The position numbers and the translations under genes are program-made. A stretch of 13,440 nucleotides of DNA from an uncultured delta proteobacterium. Lineage in GTDB: Bacteria; RBG-13-61-14; DRUE01. The notes beneath the pieces were generated by a model. That model did not search any database. It worked only from the letters and a program-made list of their open reading frames with translations, and had not been told where the DNA came from. Where the stretch lies: positions 1 to 13,440 of the forward strand of contig CAIYYW010000085.1 in NCBI GenBank assembly GCA_903930515.1, read 5' to 3'. Shown in pieces: positions 7,560 through 13,440 of this stretch. How positions within the stretch are numbered: the first letter of the stretch is position 1; the number at the start of each line of letters is the position of its first letter.

Positions 7560-7593
7560 GCGCAGGACGCGCGGGTCCCGCTCCTGCCTGCGC
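7560..7593. repeat. Nested GC-rich inverted repeat
   Basis: An outer perfect 7-bp pair GCGCAGG (7560-7566) and CCTGCGC (7587-7593) encloses an inner pair GCGGG (7571-7575) and CCCGC (7577-7581). It could fold strongly in DNA or RNA. No T-tract follows on either strand, so it is not a canonical intrinsic terminator for the LUD gene; it may stabilise the 3' end of the message. Confidence 0.55.
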
Positions 7594-7594
7594 C

Positions 7595-7615
7595 CATCCG
7601 TCATCTGTAATCTGT
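7595..7615. repeat. Three-unit heptanucleotide repeat
   Basis: Read on the plus strand, CATCCGT, CATCTGT and AATCTGT follow one another with an exact 7-base period, and a partial fourth unit AATA continues to 7619. It ends just before the stop codon of the LUD gene. Confidence 0.55.
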
Positions 7616-7622
7616 AATATGA

Positions 7623-8246
7623 TCAATTCCCCAGTTCCTCCCCAACGATATACACTTCAATCTTGCTCAGGCCGGGCGCCCGGTGCAAAACCAACTCCGC
7701 CCGGCAGATCCTTTTCGGAGAATTGCAATCATTACATTCCCCGGTCTTCACGCAAGGGACATCTATTTCAAGTTCCGCGGCCCGTTTCGGCGCCGCGACC
7801 TTCTGAACCCGAACGCGCGCCGCAGCCAGGTCCGGCACCAGCTTGTTAACCCCGACCACAAAAATCACCCGGTCCGGCCCGAAAATAGTGGGGGCGATCC
7901 GGTTGCCCACCCCGTCCATATTGAAAATCTCCCCCTTTTCCGTAATCGCGTTCGCGGAAGTGAGCAACAGCTCGCAGGCGAGTTGAGCCTTCCGCGTCTT
8001 GAGCAATTCCTCCGCGCTCATCCCCGGAACCCAATGATCAAAAGTAATCAGGCCCCGCTCCCGCAGCGCCCGGTCCAATCCCATTTGCCGGATGGTCTTG
8101 CTCCCCGGAATCCCCACCTTGGCCGAAACCGGGATCCGGGACAGGATCAGCTTCGCCGCCTCTTCCTTGCCCGCGACAAACTCCGCGCTGAACCCATGCC
8201 GCTTCAAGGCCTTGACCGTTCGCTCAACCCTCTGGTCCATTTCCAC
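7623..8246 (-). CDS. LUD-domain protein (LutC/YkgG-like)
   Basis: A 207-residue protein of the LUD (DUF162) family, whose members include LutC and part of LutB of the lactate-oxidation complex. Visible marks are VGIPGSKTIRQMGL (44-57), LLTSANAITEKGEIFNMDG (93-111), a GNRIAPTIFGPDRVIFVVG segment, and the cysteine motif CVKTGECNDCNSPKRIC (C-X5-C-X2-C-X6-C), seen in a stand-alone subgroup and possibly metal- or cluster-binding. No LutA or LutB gene is nearby, so a role in lactate oxidation cannot be assumed. The start is uncertain: GTG at 8246 follows AGGA by only a few bases, while ATG at 8240 has AAGG five to six bases upstream and would shorten the protein by two residues. It precedes lpxD by 136 bases on the same strand, but the repeats between them argue against tight coupling. 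Confidence 0.88.
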   Translation of the reverse strand: MEMDQRVERTVKALKRHGFSAEFVAGKEEAAKLILSRIPVSAKVGIPGSKTIRQMGLDRALRERGLITFDHWVPGMSAEELLKTRKAQLACELLLTSANAITEKGEIFNMDGVGNRIAPTIFGPDRVIFVVGVNKLVPDLAAARVRVQKVAAPKRAAELEIDVPCVKTGECNDCNSPKRICRAELVLHRAPGLSKIEVYIVGEELGN

Positions 8247-8296
8247 CTTTCCTCATTCTTGAATCCCAGCGCATTGCGCAAAACCCTTCACGATCC

Positions 8297-8324
8297 ATCT
8301 TACCGTAAAGACTCAATCTTGCAA
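8297..8324 (-). promoter_or_regulatory. Possible promoter of the LUD gene
   Basis: On the minus strand TTGCAA (8324-8319) and TAAGAT (8302-8297) are 16 bases apart, each matching four of six consensus bases. Transcription would start near 8290, about 45 bases before the gene. It directly abuts the plus-strand -10 box at 8325-8330. Confidence 0.3.
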
Positions 8325-8330
8325 TATAAT
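8325..8330 (+). promoter_or_regulatory. Consensus -10 box for the lipoprotein gene
   Basis: A perfect TATAAT lies 39 bases before the lipoprotein ATG, giving a leader of about 33 bases. The upstream -35 region is poor: TTACCG at 8300-8305 with a 19-base spacer is the best I see. It may need an activator or an alternative upstream contact. Confidence 0.5.
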
Positions 8331-8356
8331 TTCAACGGGAATAAAATCGCAAAAAT

Positions 8357-8362
8357 GGAGGG
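8357..8362 (+). promoter_or_regulatory. Ribosome binding site that fixes the lipoprotein start
   Basis: GGAGGG is seven bases from the ATG at 8370. It overlaps the in-frame ATG at 8355, so that earlier codon is unlikely to be used. Confidence 0.8.
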
Positions 8363-8369
8363 TAAGCCT

Positions 8370-10373
8370 ATGATTAGTTTTTCCGGAAAAAGACTGGCCG
8401 GGATTGGGGTACTCATTATGGCGTTGGCAATCCTGAGCGGATGCTCGGAGAACGGCAATCACGAAAATCAGGGCGGATTAAATGCGGGAGAAGATTTTGA
8501 CTCAACCGCTTCCTACGCCACCGGCTCGCTCAATCTCGCCGGCGATGTGGTCAAATGCCCGGTCGCGGGCGCGAGCGTGAGATTTTATCTGCTCAAGGGC
8601 AACGGCGCCAGGGGAACCAAGCTGGGCGCCAAGACCACGGACACCCAGGGATATTTTTCCATCAAGTTCACCCCCAAGCCGATTAAGCCGATTTTGGTGG
8701 AAGCTTGGGGAGGGGCTTATGCGGATGAAGTCTCGGGGGACACGGTGACCTTGAATTCCACCGATGTAATGACCGCGATCGTTCCGGTCGGGACCAAATT
8801 TATCACGGTTACTCCGCTTACGCATCTGGCCGCGACCCGGGCCCGGGCAATGGCCGGTTCCGGCGTTCCGCTCAAGACTGCGATCTCGGCTGCCAATGCC
8901 GGAGTGGCCCAGCAATATAACCTTCCGGACATTGCGGGAGTGGTCCCGGTCTGCGCGAATAATCAAACAGAGGTGAACACCTCCAACCTTGACCGGAGAA
9001 TTTACGGGTTGGTTCTGGCCGGTCTTTCCCAGCTCGCGCATACGCTCGGGGTTCGGACCTATGACCTGATCTCGGCCCTGGCCCTGGATTTGAGCGACGG
9101 CATCCTGGACGGAATGAACGGAACCAACCCCCTGGACCTCCCGCTCATCGCCGGCGGGACCGTGCGCCTGCCGACTTCGGCCGGGACTTCCCATTTGCAT
9201 AATGCCATTGACGCTTTTCTCGCCTTGGCCAACAATAAGACCCATATCATTGTTCTGGACATCCCGAACAGCCCCTCTCCGGTGGGAACGAGCGGAGGAT
9301 ATTTTTATATCGTGTCCAGCGCTTTGCCGGTCTGGCTTTCCGGCCAGTTCGGTTCCGCGACCATCTCCGGACAGGGCGGGACTTTGCCGTATCACTGCTC
9401 GCTCAAAGGCGGCTCAGCCATGCCCGCGGGATTTAGCATCTCGGATGCCTGCGTCATTTCCGGCACCGCGGAAATTTTGGCCGGCGGGACCAAGATGAGG
9501 ATCACCCCGCCCTTTACCGTGGTGATGACTGATTCCGCGGGTTCTCCGGCAAGCGATGAAATTGAGTTGCGGATCACCATTGTTGTGGAGGGACCGGAGG
9601 TAATACCGGTCCCCGGCGCTTGCAAGCAGGGAAACCCTTGCCCCATTCAGGTGGCGACTGCCACGGGAGGAACCCCGCCCTATTACTTTGAGCAGGACAC
9701 TGCCCGGAACGGCTGGACTCCGCTGGGAACGGTGGTCGGCTTGGATGGATATTTAACCGGAACCCCCAGCGAGCACGGCTCTTTTACCTTCGGGGTATGC
9801 GTGGTGGACCTGATCGGCTGGATGGATTGCGCTCAGACCACGGTGGATGTGAGCCCGGACATACGCTATAGCCTGACCGTAAACAAAACCGGAACCGGGA
9901 CCGGCACGGTCGGCTCCACTCCCTCGGGGATTTCTTGCGGAACCGATTGTTTCCAAAAATATTCGGAGGGCGCGACGGTCACCCTTATTGCCGGTCCTTT
10001 AAAAGCCTTTGCCGGCTGGTCCGGGGCTTGCTCCGGGAAGGGAGATTGCCTTCTAACGATGGATTCCAATAAATCAGTGACCGCCAGGTTTGTCTCCTGC
10101 GGCAGCGACGGCGCTTGCGTCACCAATCAGGATTGCAGTTGTTATTGTTTTCAGGCCAATCACACCTGGCTGGACGGCGCCTCGGGTTCTCAAAGCAACG
10201 GGGGATTTTGTATGGACGGGCATTGCTATTGCTGTTTAGCGGAATGCTCTTGCGATTTATCTTGCGCCAGCCCGTATGATTGTTCTTGCTCTAGTTGCGG
10301 CCCCGAAAATTGTTCCTGGGATATTAACCTCAGATGTGACGCTAAAGATGATGTCTGTTTATTCGGGTACTGA
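8370..10373 (+). CDS. Multidomain lipoprotein with Ig-like modules and cysteine-rich tail
   Basis: A 667-residue exported lipoprotein. The signal peptide has a K7-R8 positive start, a hydrophobic core (9-22) and lipobox LSGC with C25 as the lipidated residue, followed by a polar linker. Residues 51-115 look like a carboxypeptidase-regulatory-type beta domain (GDVVKCPVAGASVRFYLL, TTDTQGYFSIKF). Residues 135-285 are a helical region beginning ITVTPLTHLAATRARAMA, with LAGLSQLAHTLGV and ALDLSDGILDG, a pattern I know from other bacterial surface lipoproteins. Residues 310-408 and 412-496 appear to be two putative Ig-like modules (GGTLPYHCSL; GGTPPYYF). Residues 500-574 are a bacterial repeat domain (YSLTVNKTGTGTGTV, FAGWSGAC, NKSVTARF). 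The last 91 residues hold 18 cysteines. It is probably anchored at the outer membrane or cell surface as a binding or structural protein. Flanked by divergent and convergent genes, it looks monocistronic. Ligand unknown. Confidence 0.88.
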   Translation: MISFSGKRLAGIGVLIMALAILSGCSENGNHENQGGLNAGEDFDSTASYATGSLNLAGDVVKCPVAGASVRFYLLKGNGARGTKLGAKTTDTQGYFSIKFTPKPIKPILVEAWGGAYADEVSGDTVTLNSTDVMTAIVPVGTKFITVTPLTHLAATRARAMAGSGVPLKTAISAANAGVAQQYNLPDIAGVVPVCANNQTEVNTSNLDRRIYGLVLAGLSQLAHTLGVRTYDLISALALDLSDGILDGMNGTNPLDLPLIAGGTVRLPTSAGTSHLHNAIDAFLALANNKTHIIVLDIPNSPSPVGTSGGYFYIVSSALPVWLSGQFGSATISGQGGTLPYHCSLKGGSAMPAGFSISDACVISGTAEILAGGTKMRITPPFTVVMTDSAGSPASDEIELRITIVVEGPEVIPVPGACKQGNPCPIQVATATGGTPPYYFEQDTARNGWTPLGTVVGLDGYLTGTPSEHGSFTFGVCVVDLIGWMDCAQTTVDVSPDIRYSLTVNKTGTGTGTVGSTPSGISCGTDCFQKYSEGATVTLIAGPLKAFAGWSGACSGKGDCLLTMDSNKSVTARFVSCGSDGACVTNQDCSCYCFQANHTWLDGASGSQSNGGFCMDGHCYCCLAECSCDLSCASPYDCSCSSCGPENCSWDINLRCDAKDDVCLFGY

Positions 10374-10418
10374 GTCAGCTTAAACCTGATTGAGCCGTCC
10401 GCGCGCGCGAAGCGGGAG

Positions 10419-10432
10419 CAAAACCGGTTTTG
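10419..10432. repeat. Perfect 14-base palindrome
   Basis: CAAAACCGGTTTTG reads the same on both strands, between convergent genes. GCGCGC lies on both sides (within 10401-10408 and at 10433-10438), so a longer cruciform is possible. It may be a protein-binding site or part of a transcription end; no role is shown. Confidence 0.5.
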
Positions 10433-10474
10433 GCGCGCCCTGGATTTCGGCTATTCCGGAAAAGAGCAAGTCTA

Positions 10475-10497
10475 TTGGCATTGAGCCGATTCTTTTT
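10475..10497 (+). terminator. Weak hairpin terminator after the lipoprotein gene
   Basis: TTGGC (10475-10479) pairs with GCCGA (10485-10489), including one G-U pair, across the loop ATTGA. TTC and five T residues follow to 10497. The stem is short and lies about 100 bases after the lipoprotein stop, immediately before the convergent gene's end. Confidence 0.4.
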
Positions 10498-10498
10498 A

Positions 10499-11500
10499 TC
10501 AATGATGCATCCAGGCCCGGGCGGGCTGGAAGGAAAAAGTGAAATTGAGCGCCAGGTAGTTTTTCGCTTTGAGGGCGCGTTCAATTTGGGCGCGGGACCC
10601 GGGGCGGGAGATGATGGTGATACTGCCGCCTCCACCGGCGCCGTTGATCTTGACCGCGACCGCTCCCAGTCCGCGGGAAATGGCTTCAATCTCGTTGAAG
10701 CGGGGCGTGGCGATTTCGGGATGGAGCTGTTTTTGAAGCTGATGATTTCTATTGACCGCGTCCACGAAATGCTCCAGCTTCCCGAGCAGAAGCGCGTTTT
10801 TTCCTGCAACCGCGCATTGGGCAAGTTCGGATAAAATTTCTTTCATCTCCCGGTCTCCCGCCCGCATCCGCTCCAGCACGCTCTTATGCACCTCGCTGCT
10901 GAGATGCCCTTTGCCCTCATAGACCAGGAGCAGGGAGCTTTCCAGCTCAAAGATCAACTCCTGGCTCAAGCGGAGCGGAGAGACGGTAAAATCGGGGTAA
11001 TGGTCAATTTCAATAAAGTTAATCCCGCCATAGCTGGCCGCGATTTGGTCCTGGATCCCCGACTCCAGTTTCAACTCCTCGGTCTCAAGCCGGTGCGCGA
11101 GCCGGGCCAGTTCGGAGGAACTGAGCGCGAGCTGATTGATCCGGGCCAGGCCTAGCAAAAGGGACACGCTGATTGCGGCGGAGGACCCGGTCCCGCATCC
11201 GGGAGGCACATCCGCGGAAATGGTGATGCTAAGGCCGGACTTGCCCGGGAGCTTTTTGGCCGCGGCTAACAGCAGGTCGTATTGCGTCCCGTAATTCGCC
11301 TTGATGATGTCGTCCACCTTGAACAACTCTCCGTAATCCACCGCGTTGATCTCAACCCCGGGCTCGGCCCGGGTCTGGATGGCGGTCCGGGCGAACAGGC
11401 TGATGGCGAAATTAACGATGCATCCCTTTTGCGCGAAATGGGTGTCGGTCCATCCGCCCAAATCCAGGATCCGGTTGGGGGCGCGGGATTCAACGATCAT
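10499..11500 (-). CDS. GHMP-family sugar kinase
   Basis: A 333-residue small-molecule kinase. Motif 1 is RAPNRILDLGGWTDT (6-20), close to that of sugar kinases of the fucokinase and HddA (heptose-7-phosphate kinase) branch, which share GGxTD. The ATP-binding motif 2 is PPGCGTGSSAA (99-109). ESGIQDQIAASYGG (146-159) holds the likely catalytic aspartate D151. Motif 3 is KINGAGGGGSITI (284-296). These point to phosphorylation of a sugar, perhaps a heptose or a deoxyhexose for cell-surface glycans, rather than mevalonate or homoserine, but the substrate cannot be read from sequence. It is cytoplasmic. It lies 107 bases after mglA on the same strand, separated by a repeat array, and lacks a good ribosome site (only TTTTGGA before the ATG). 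No heptose-pathway gene is adjacent. Confidence 0.87.
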   Translation of the reverse strand: MIVESRAPNRILDLGGWTDTHFAQKGCIVNFAISLFARTAIQTRAEPGVEINAVDYGELFKVDDIIKANYGTQYDLLLAAAKKLPGKSGLSITISADVPPGCGTGSSAAISVSLLLGLARINQLALSSSELARLAHRLETEELKLESGIQDQIAASYGGINFIEIDHYPDFTVSPLRLSQELIFELESSLLLVYEGKGHLSSEVHKSVLERMRAGDREMKEILSELAQCAVAGKNALLLGKLEHFVDAVNRNHQLQKQLHPEIATPRFNEIEAISRGLGAVAVKINGAGGGGSITIISRPGSRAQIERALKAKNYLALNFTFSFQPARAWMHH

Positions 11501-11516
11501 TCCAAAATCTTAGCCC

Positions 11517-11534
11517 TGCCCAAGGCCGAGGGCA
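11517..11534. repeat. Short palindrome beside the heptamer array
   Basis: TGCCC (11517-11521) and GGGCA (11530-11534) flank AAGGCCGA. It ends two bases before the heptamer array and lies in the leader of the GHMP kinase gene. Palindrome and heptamers are also neighbours at 7517-7615. Confidence 0.4.
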
Positions 11535-11536
11535 AG

Positions 11537-11585
11537 CGAGAAACGAAAAGCGAGAAACGAGGAAAGAGGAACGAGGAACGAGAAC
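11537..11585. repeat. Seven-unit heptanucleotide repeat array
   Basis: On the plus strand seven consecutive units read CGAGAAA, CGAAAAG, CGAGAAA, CGAGGAA, AGAGGAA, CGAGGAA, CGAGAAC, with no break in the 7-base period. The plus strand is almost pure purine apart from the unit-initial C; the minus (transcribed) strand is therefore pyrimidine-rich and G-poor. It fills the gap between mglA and the GHMP kinase gene. Substitutions among units show it is old or constrained rather than a fresh expansion. Confidence 0.85.
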
Positions 11586-11607
11586 TTGACGCTTGGCGGC
11601 GAAAAAG

Positions 11608-12195
11608 TTACTTTCCGCTCTTGAGTTCCTGGAGCACCAACTTGGCCACGGACTTGAGGGTGTCAAACACGCCTTCGCCGGAGGTGGCCACGGCCTCGAA
11701 ATCAATGACTCCCTTGGGGTTGAGGAGCTTGCGCAATTCTTCCACCGGAGAGGCGTTGGGCAGGTCGCGCTTATTGTATTGGATCACCATAGGGATCTTC
11801 TCCGGATCGTATCCGTGCTCTTTAAGATGCGCAGACATATTTTCAATGCTCTCACTATTGGCCTCCATCCGCTCCTCTTGCGAATCCGCCACGAACACCA
11901 CCCCGTCCGATCCTTTCAGGATCAGCTTCCGGCTCGCGTCATAAAAGACCTGGCCGGGCACGGTGTAGAGGTGGAAGCGGACGCGGAAGCCTCGGATGGT
12001 TCCCAGGCTTAAAGGGAGGAAGTCAAAGAACAGGGTCCGCTCGGTCTCGGTCGCGAGCGAGATCATCTTTCCGCGCGCCTGGGGATTGGTTTTTTCAAAG
12101 ATATACTGGAGGTTGGTGGTTTTTCCTCCCAACCCCGGGCCGTAATAGACCAGCTTGCAATTGATTTCACGCGAGGAATAATTTATAAACGACAT
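11608..12195 (-). CDS. mglA: Ras-like polarity GTPase MglA
   Basis: A 195-residue small GTPase that in Myxococcus and Thermus marks a cell pole and, when GTP-bound, recruits motility or other machinery. The P-loop is GPGLGGKTT (19-27). Switch [12 protein letters not shown] contains R53, and switch [11 protein letters not shown] contains Q82; both positions match numerically the catalytic residues described for Thermus MglA. The TVPGQ in place of the Ras DTAGQ is typical of MglA. NKRD (141-144) and ATSGEG (170-175) are the guanine-specificity motifs. The N-terminus [19 protein letters not shown] is highly conserved in the family. It follows mglB by 24 bases with AAGGA as ribosome site, forming the usual mglBA pair. 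No membrane anchor. Identity is secure; the downstream effector in this organism is unknown. Confidence 0.97.
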   Translation of the reverse strand: MSFINYSSREINCKLVYYGPGLGGKTTNLQYIFEKTNPQARGKMISLATETERTLFFDFLPLSLGTIRGFRVRFHLYTVPGQVFYDASRKLILKGSDGVVFVADSQEERMEANSESIENMSAHLKEHGYDPEKIPMVIQYNKRDLPNASPVEELRKLLNPKGVIDFEAVATSGEGVFDTLKSVAKLVLQELKSGK

Positions 12196-12219
12196 CTAAT
12201 AATCCTTCATCTCCAGATT

Positions 12220-12711
12220 TTATTCCCGGAACAGGTTTTCAATGTCATCATCGGTGATTTCCGCGAACGGGCTGGCCTGACCTGAGGCTGCCTCGGTCTC
12301 GGCCTTTTTCATCAGCCGGTCAAAAATATGTCCCAGCTCCTCGCTGGACTTTTTCACCCGCAGCCTCACCAATCCCAAGGTGCTCCGGTCGTCAAAGATC
12401 ACCACCAGGATCACCCGCTGTCCGATCAGGTTGATATGGAGGTTGTCGCGCTCGCCTTCGTGGAAGAGGATGGAGAATTCTTTTTCGCCTAAAAGCTTGG
12501 CCAGGCCCCCGGTGGCCGCGATATTGCCCGCGGTGAGCGAGGCCAGGGAGGTGGTGTCAAGGTTCTCGGTCTCGCCCGCGGCCGCGATCAATTGTCCGTT
12601 CTTGTCCACCAGGAAGACCATTCGGGAATTGGAATCCTTGACCAGTTTTTCCAGCACCGTGGAAATCTGGTTGAATTCATCCTCATACATTACCAGGCCC
12701 GGAGGTCCCAT
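12220..12711 (-). CDS. mglB: Roadblock/LC7 protein MglB, MglA GTPase activator
   Basis: A 163-residue roadblock-fold protein. MglB dimers bind one MglA and speed GTP hydrolysis, setting where MglA-GTP can sit. The roadblock core is residues 9-125: helix YEDEFNQISTVLEKLVKDSN, strands MVFLVDKNGQLIAAAG (31-46), the central helix TTSLASLTAGNIAATGGLAK, and strands FSILFHEGERDNLHINLIG and RVILVVIFDDRSTLGLVR. The C-terminal extension (126-163) is acidic and ends DDDIENLFRE; in known complexes the MglB C-terminal helix contacts MglA. The start at 12711 is supported by AAGGAG seven bases upstream, although an internal Met at residue 8 gives the commoner N-terminus. It directly precedes mglA on the same strand. 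Confidence 0.93.
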   Translation of the reverse strand: MGPPGLVMYEDEFNQISTVLEKLVKDSNSRMVFLVDKNGQLIAAAGETENLDTTSLASLTAGNIAATGGLAKLLGEKEFSILFHEGERDNLHINLIGQRVILVVIFDDRSTLGLVRLRVKKSSEELGHIFDRLMKKAETEAASGQASPFAEITDDDIENLFRE

Positions 12712-12718
12712 ATTCTAT

Positions 12719-12724
12719 CTCCTT
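12719..12724 (-). promoter_or_regulatory. Ribosome binding site of mglB
   Basis: AAGGAG on the minus strand, seven bases before the ATG at 12711. Its spacing decides for this start over the internal Met codon seven residues later. Confidence 0.75.
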
Positions 12725-12776
12725 TGTAAAATCGCTTCTATTAAATCTACCAAATTCATTTCAGCAATGCAAATGA

Positions 12777-13440
12777 CTACTTGCAATCCTGGCAAATTGA
12801 CAGCCGCTCGTAAGCAACCCCGGTTTGCGAATGGATCCACTCCAACTGGTACTTGGGCGCGAAATACCTCCCGCATTGGGAACATTTTTCCAATTCAAAA
12901 GTTCTCCCCCAAATCTTGCGCTCCTTTCCATGCTCGCTCATTATAATATGACCGCTCGGACATACAAAATAGCACGCCCCGCACCCGATGCAAACCGAGG
13001 ACGGCTCGGCAAAGGCCGGACCGACCTTCTTGGTCACCCCGCGCATTTCAAACCCGAGCGCCTCCACCCCGACCACCTCCCGGCAGGTGCGGACGCACAG
13101 CCCGCAGAGAATGCATTTCCCGAAATCGTCATCCGCTCCGAACCTGCTCTTGGTCACTCCGTATTCCTCGGCCAGAGCGGCTAAGCCTTTTGCCTCGGGA
13201 GTGCGCGCGAGCAAAAGCTCCAGAACCATCTTGCGCACCAGCCGCACCTTCTCGGAATTGGTTTCCACCAGCAAACCCTGGTCCGCGGGATACAGGCAAC
13301 TGGTGACGATCCGGCTCCGGCCGCCTTCCTCCCAACGGGTCTCCACCACGCAGAGCCGGCACCGGGCCTCCCGGCTCACCTGGTCGTTGTGGCATAGGGT
13401 CGGGATCTCAAACCCCTCTCCCGGCGACCACCCAAAAATA
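12777..13440 (-). CDS. NuoG/HoxU-like iron-sulfur electron-transfer protein, N-terminus beyond window
   Basis: The reading frame is open to the right edge; 220 residues are visible. The start is a ferredoxin-like [2Fe-2S] site: GFEIPTLCHND, then CRLC and a later VTSC (CX10CX2C with the fourth Cys 17 residues on). In NuoG and HoxU the next element is a His/Cys [4Fe-4S] site; here that stretch reads LLLARTPEAKGLAALAEEYG and has no cysteine. Two [4Fe-4S] sites follow: CILCGLCVRTC and CIGCGACYFVCPSG. The end adds a probable zinc or rubredoxin-like ribbon, CSQC and CQDC about 38 residues apart. It should pass electrons between NAD(P)H or a flavoprotein and a partner such as a hydrogenase or other oxidoreductase subunit, probably encoded to the right. 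It lies 65 bases before mglB on the same strand. The partner complex cannot be named from the window. Confidence 0.85.
   Translation of the reverse strand, partial: IFGWSPGEGFEIPTLCHNDQVSREARCRLCVVETRWEEGGRSRIVTSCLYPADQGLLVETNSEKVRLVRKMVLELLLARTPEAKGLAALAEEYGVTKSRFGADDDFGKCILCGLCVRTCREVVGVEALGFEMRGVTKKVGPAFAEPSSVCIGCGACYFVCPSGHIIMSEHGKERKIWGRTFELEKCSQCGRYFAPKYQLEWIHSQTGVAYERLSICQDCK

Noticed and set aside
7560-7593. Intrinsic terminator for the LUD gene at the nested inverted repeat
   Set aside because: No run of T follows on the minus strand, so it is kept only as a repeat.
7683-8369. In-frame extension of the lipoprotein reading frame by 229 codons upstream
   Set aside because: It is antisense to the LUD gene, has no ribosome site, and would bury the signal peptide; the ATG at 8370 with GGAGGG seven bases upstream is the clear start.
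8355-8369. In-frame ATG at 8355 as lipoprotein start
   Set aside because: It overlaps the ribosome site that serves the next ATG and has no site of its own.
8502-9395. Long minus-strand reading frame within the lipoprotein gene
   Set aside because: Low-complexity, Arg/Gly-rich product with no recognisable domain; it mirrors the codon bias of the real gene on the other strand.
11281-11944. Plus-strand frames running through the GHMP kinase and mglA region
   Set aside because: They are shadows of strongly conserved minus-strand genes and cross the heptamer array without domain content.
12712-12776. Promoter for mglB in the short gap (TTGCAT, 17-base spacer, TAGATT)
   Set aside because: Only about 7 of 12 consensus bases match in an A/T-rich gap; not better than chance.

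Overview
This 13.4-kb window is a gene-dense, moderately GC-rich bacterial segment with twelve protein-coding genes, two of them cut by the window edges. It contains no rRNA, tRNA, CRISPR array, transposase or phage gene. LpxD points to a Gram-negative-type diderm that makes lipid A. The MglA/MglB pair, a class III nucleotide cyclase and a Hanks-type Ser/Thr kinase suggest a signalling-rich free-living bacterium. The kinase N-terminus resembles, from memory, that of planctomycete kinases. The mix does not fix the phylum; an uncultured diderm lineage is plausible.

Layout. (1) 1-2007, minus: a PAS plus class III adenylate cyclase, then 16 bases later a Ser/Thr kinase that runs off the left edge, both behind a recognisable sigma-70-type promoter at 2063-2091. 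(2) 2164-6404, plus: a tight operon of a short-form ThiC, an N-acyl-D-amino-acid deacylase, a class I glutamine amidotransferase-like (C26) hydrolase and an unrecognised membrane-anchored protein. The first three genes overlap by 1 and 4 bases, and a bulged hairpin plus T-tract at 6423-6474 closes the unit. (3) 6485-8246, minus: lpxD preceded by a LUD-domain protein, separated by 136 bases packed with palindromes and short heptamer repeats. (4) 8370-10373, plus: a 667-residue lipoprotein with a regulatory-like beta domain, Ig-like modules, a bacterial repeat domain and an 18-cysteine tail. (5) 10499-13440, minus: a NuoG/HoxU-like iron-sulfur protein cut by the right edge, mglB, mglA and a GHMP sugar kinase. 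A seven-unit, exact period-7 repeat array lies between mglA and the kinase gene.

How the parts may work together (inference). Region 1 is probably a cAMP/phosphorylation signalling unit. MglB and MglA form the usual polarity switch, a GTPase with its activator. The thiC operon joins cofactor synthesis to release of D-amino acids and gamma-glutamyl groups in one translationally coupled unit, which I do not recognise as a standard arrangement. I found no clear new defence or mobile system. The items most worth a second look are the heptamer arrays with their adjacent palindromes, the thiC operon composition, the cysteine-rich lipoprotein and the altered iron-sulfur protein.
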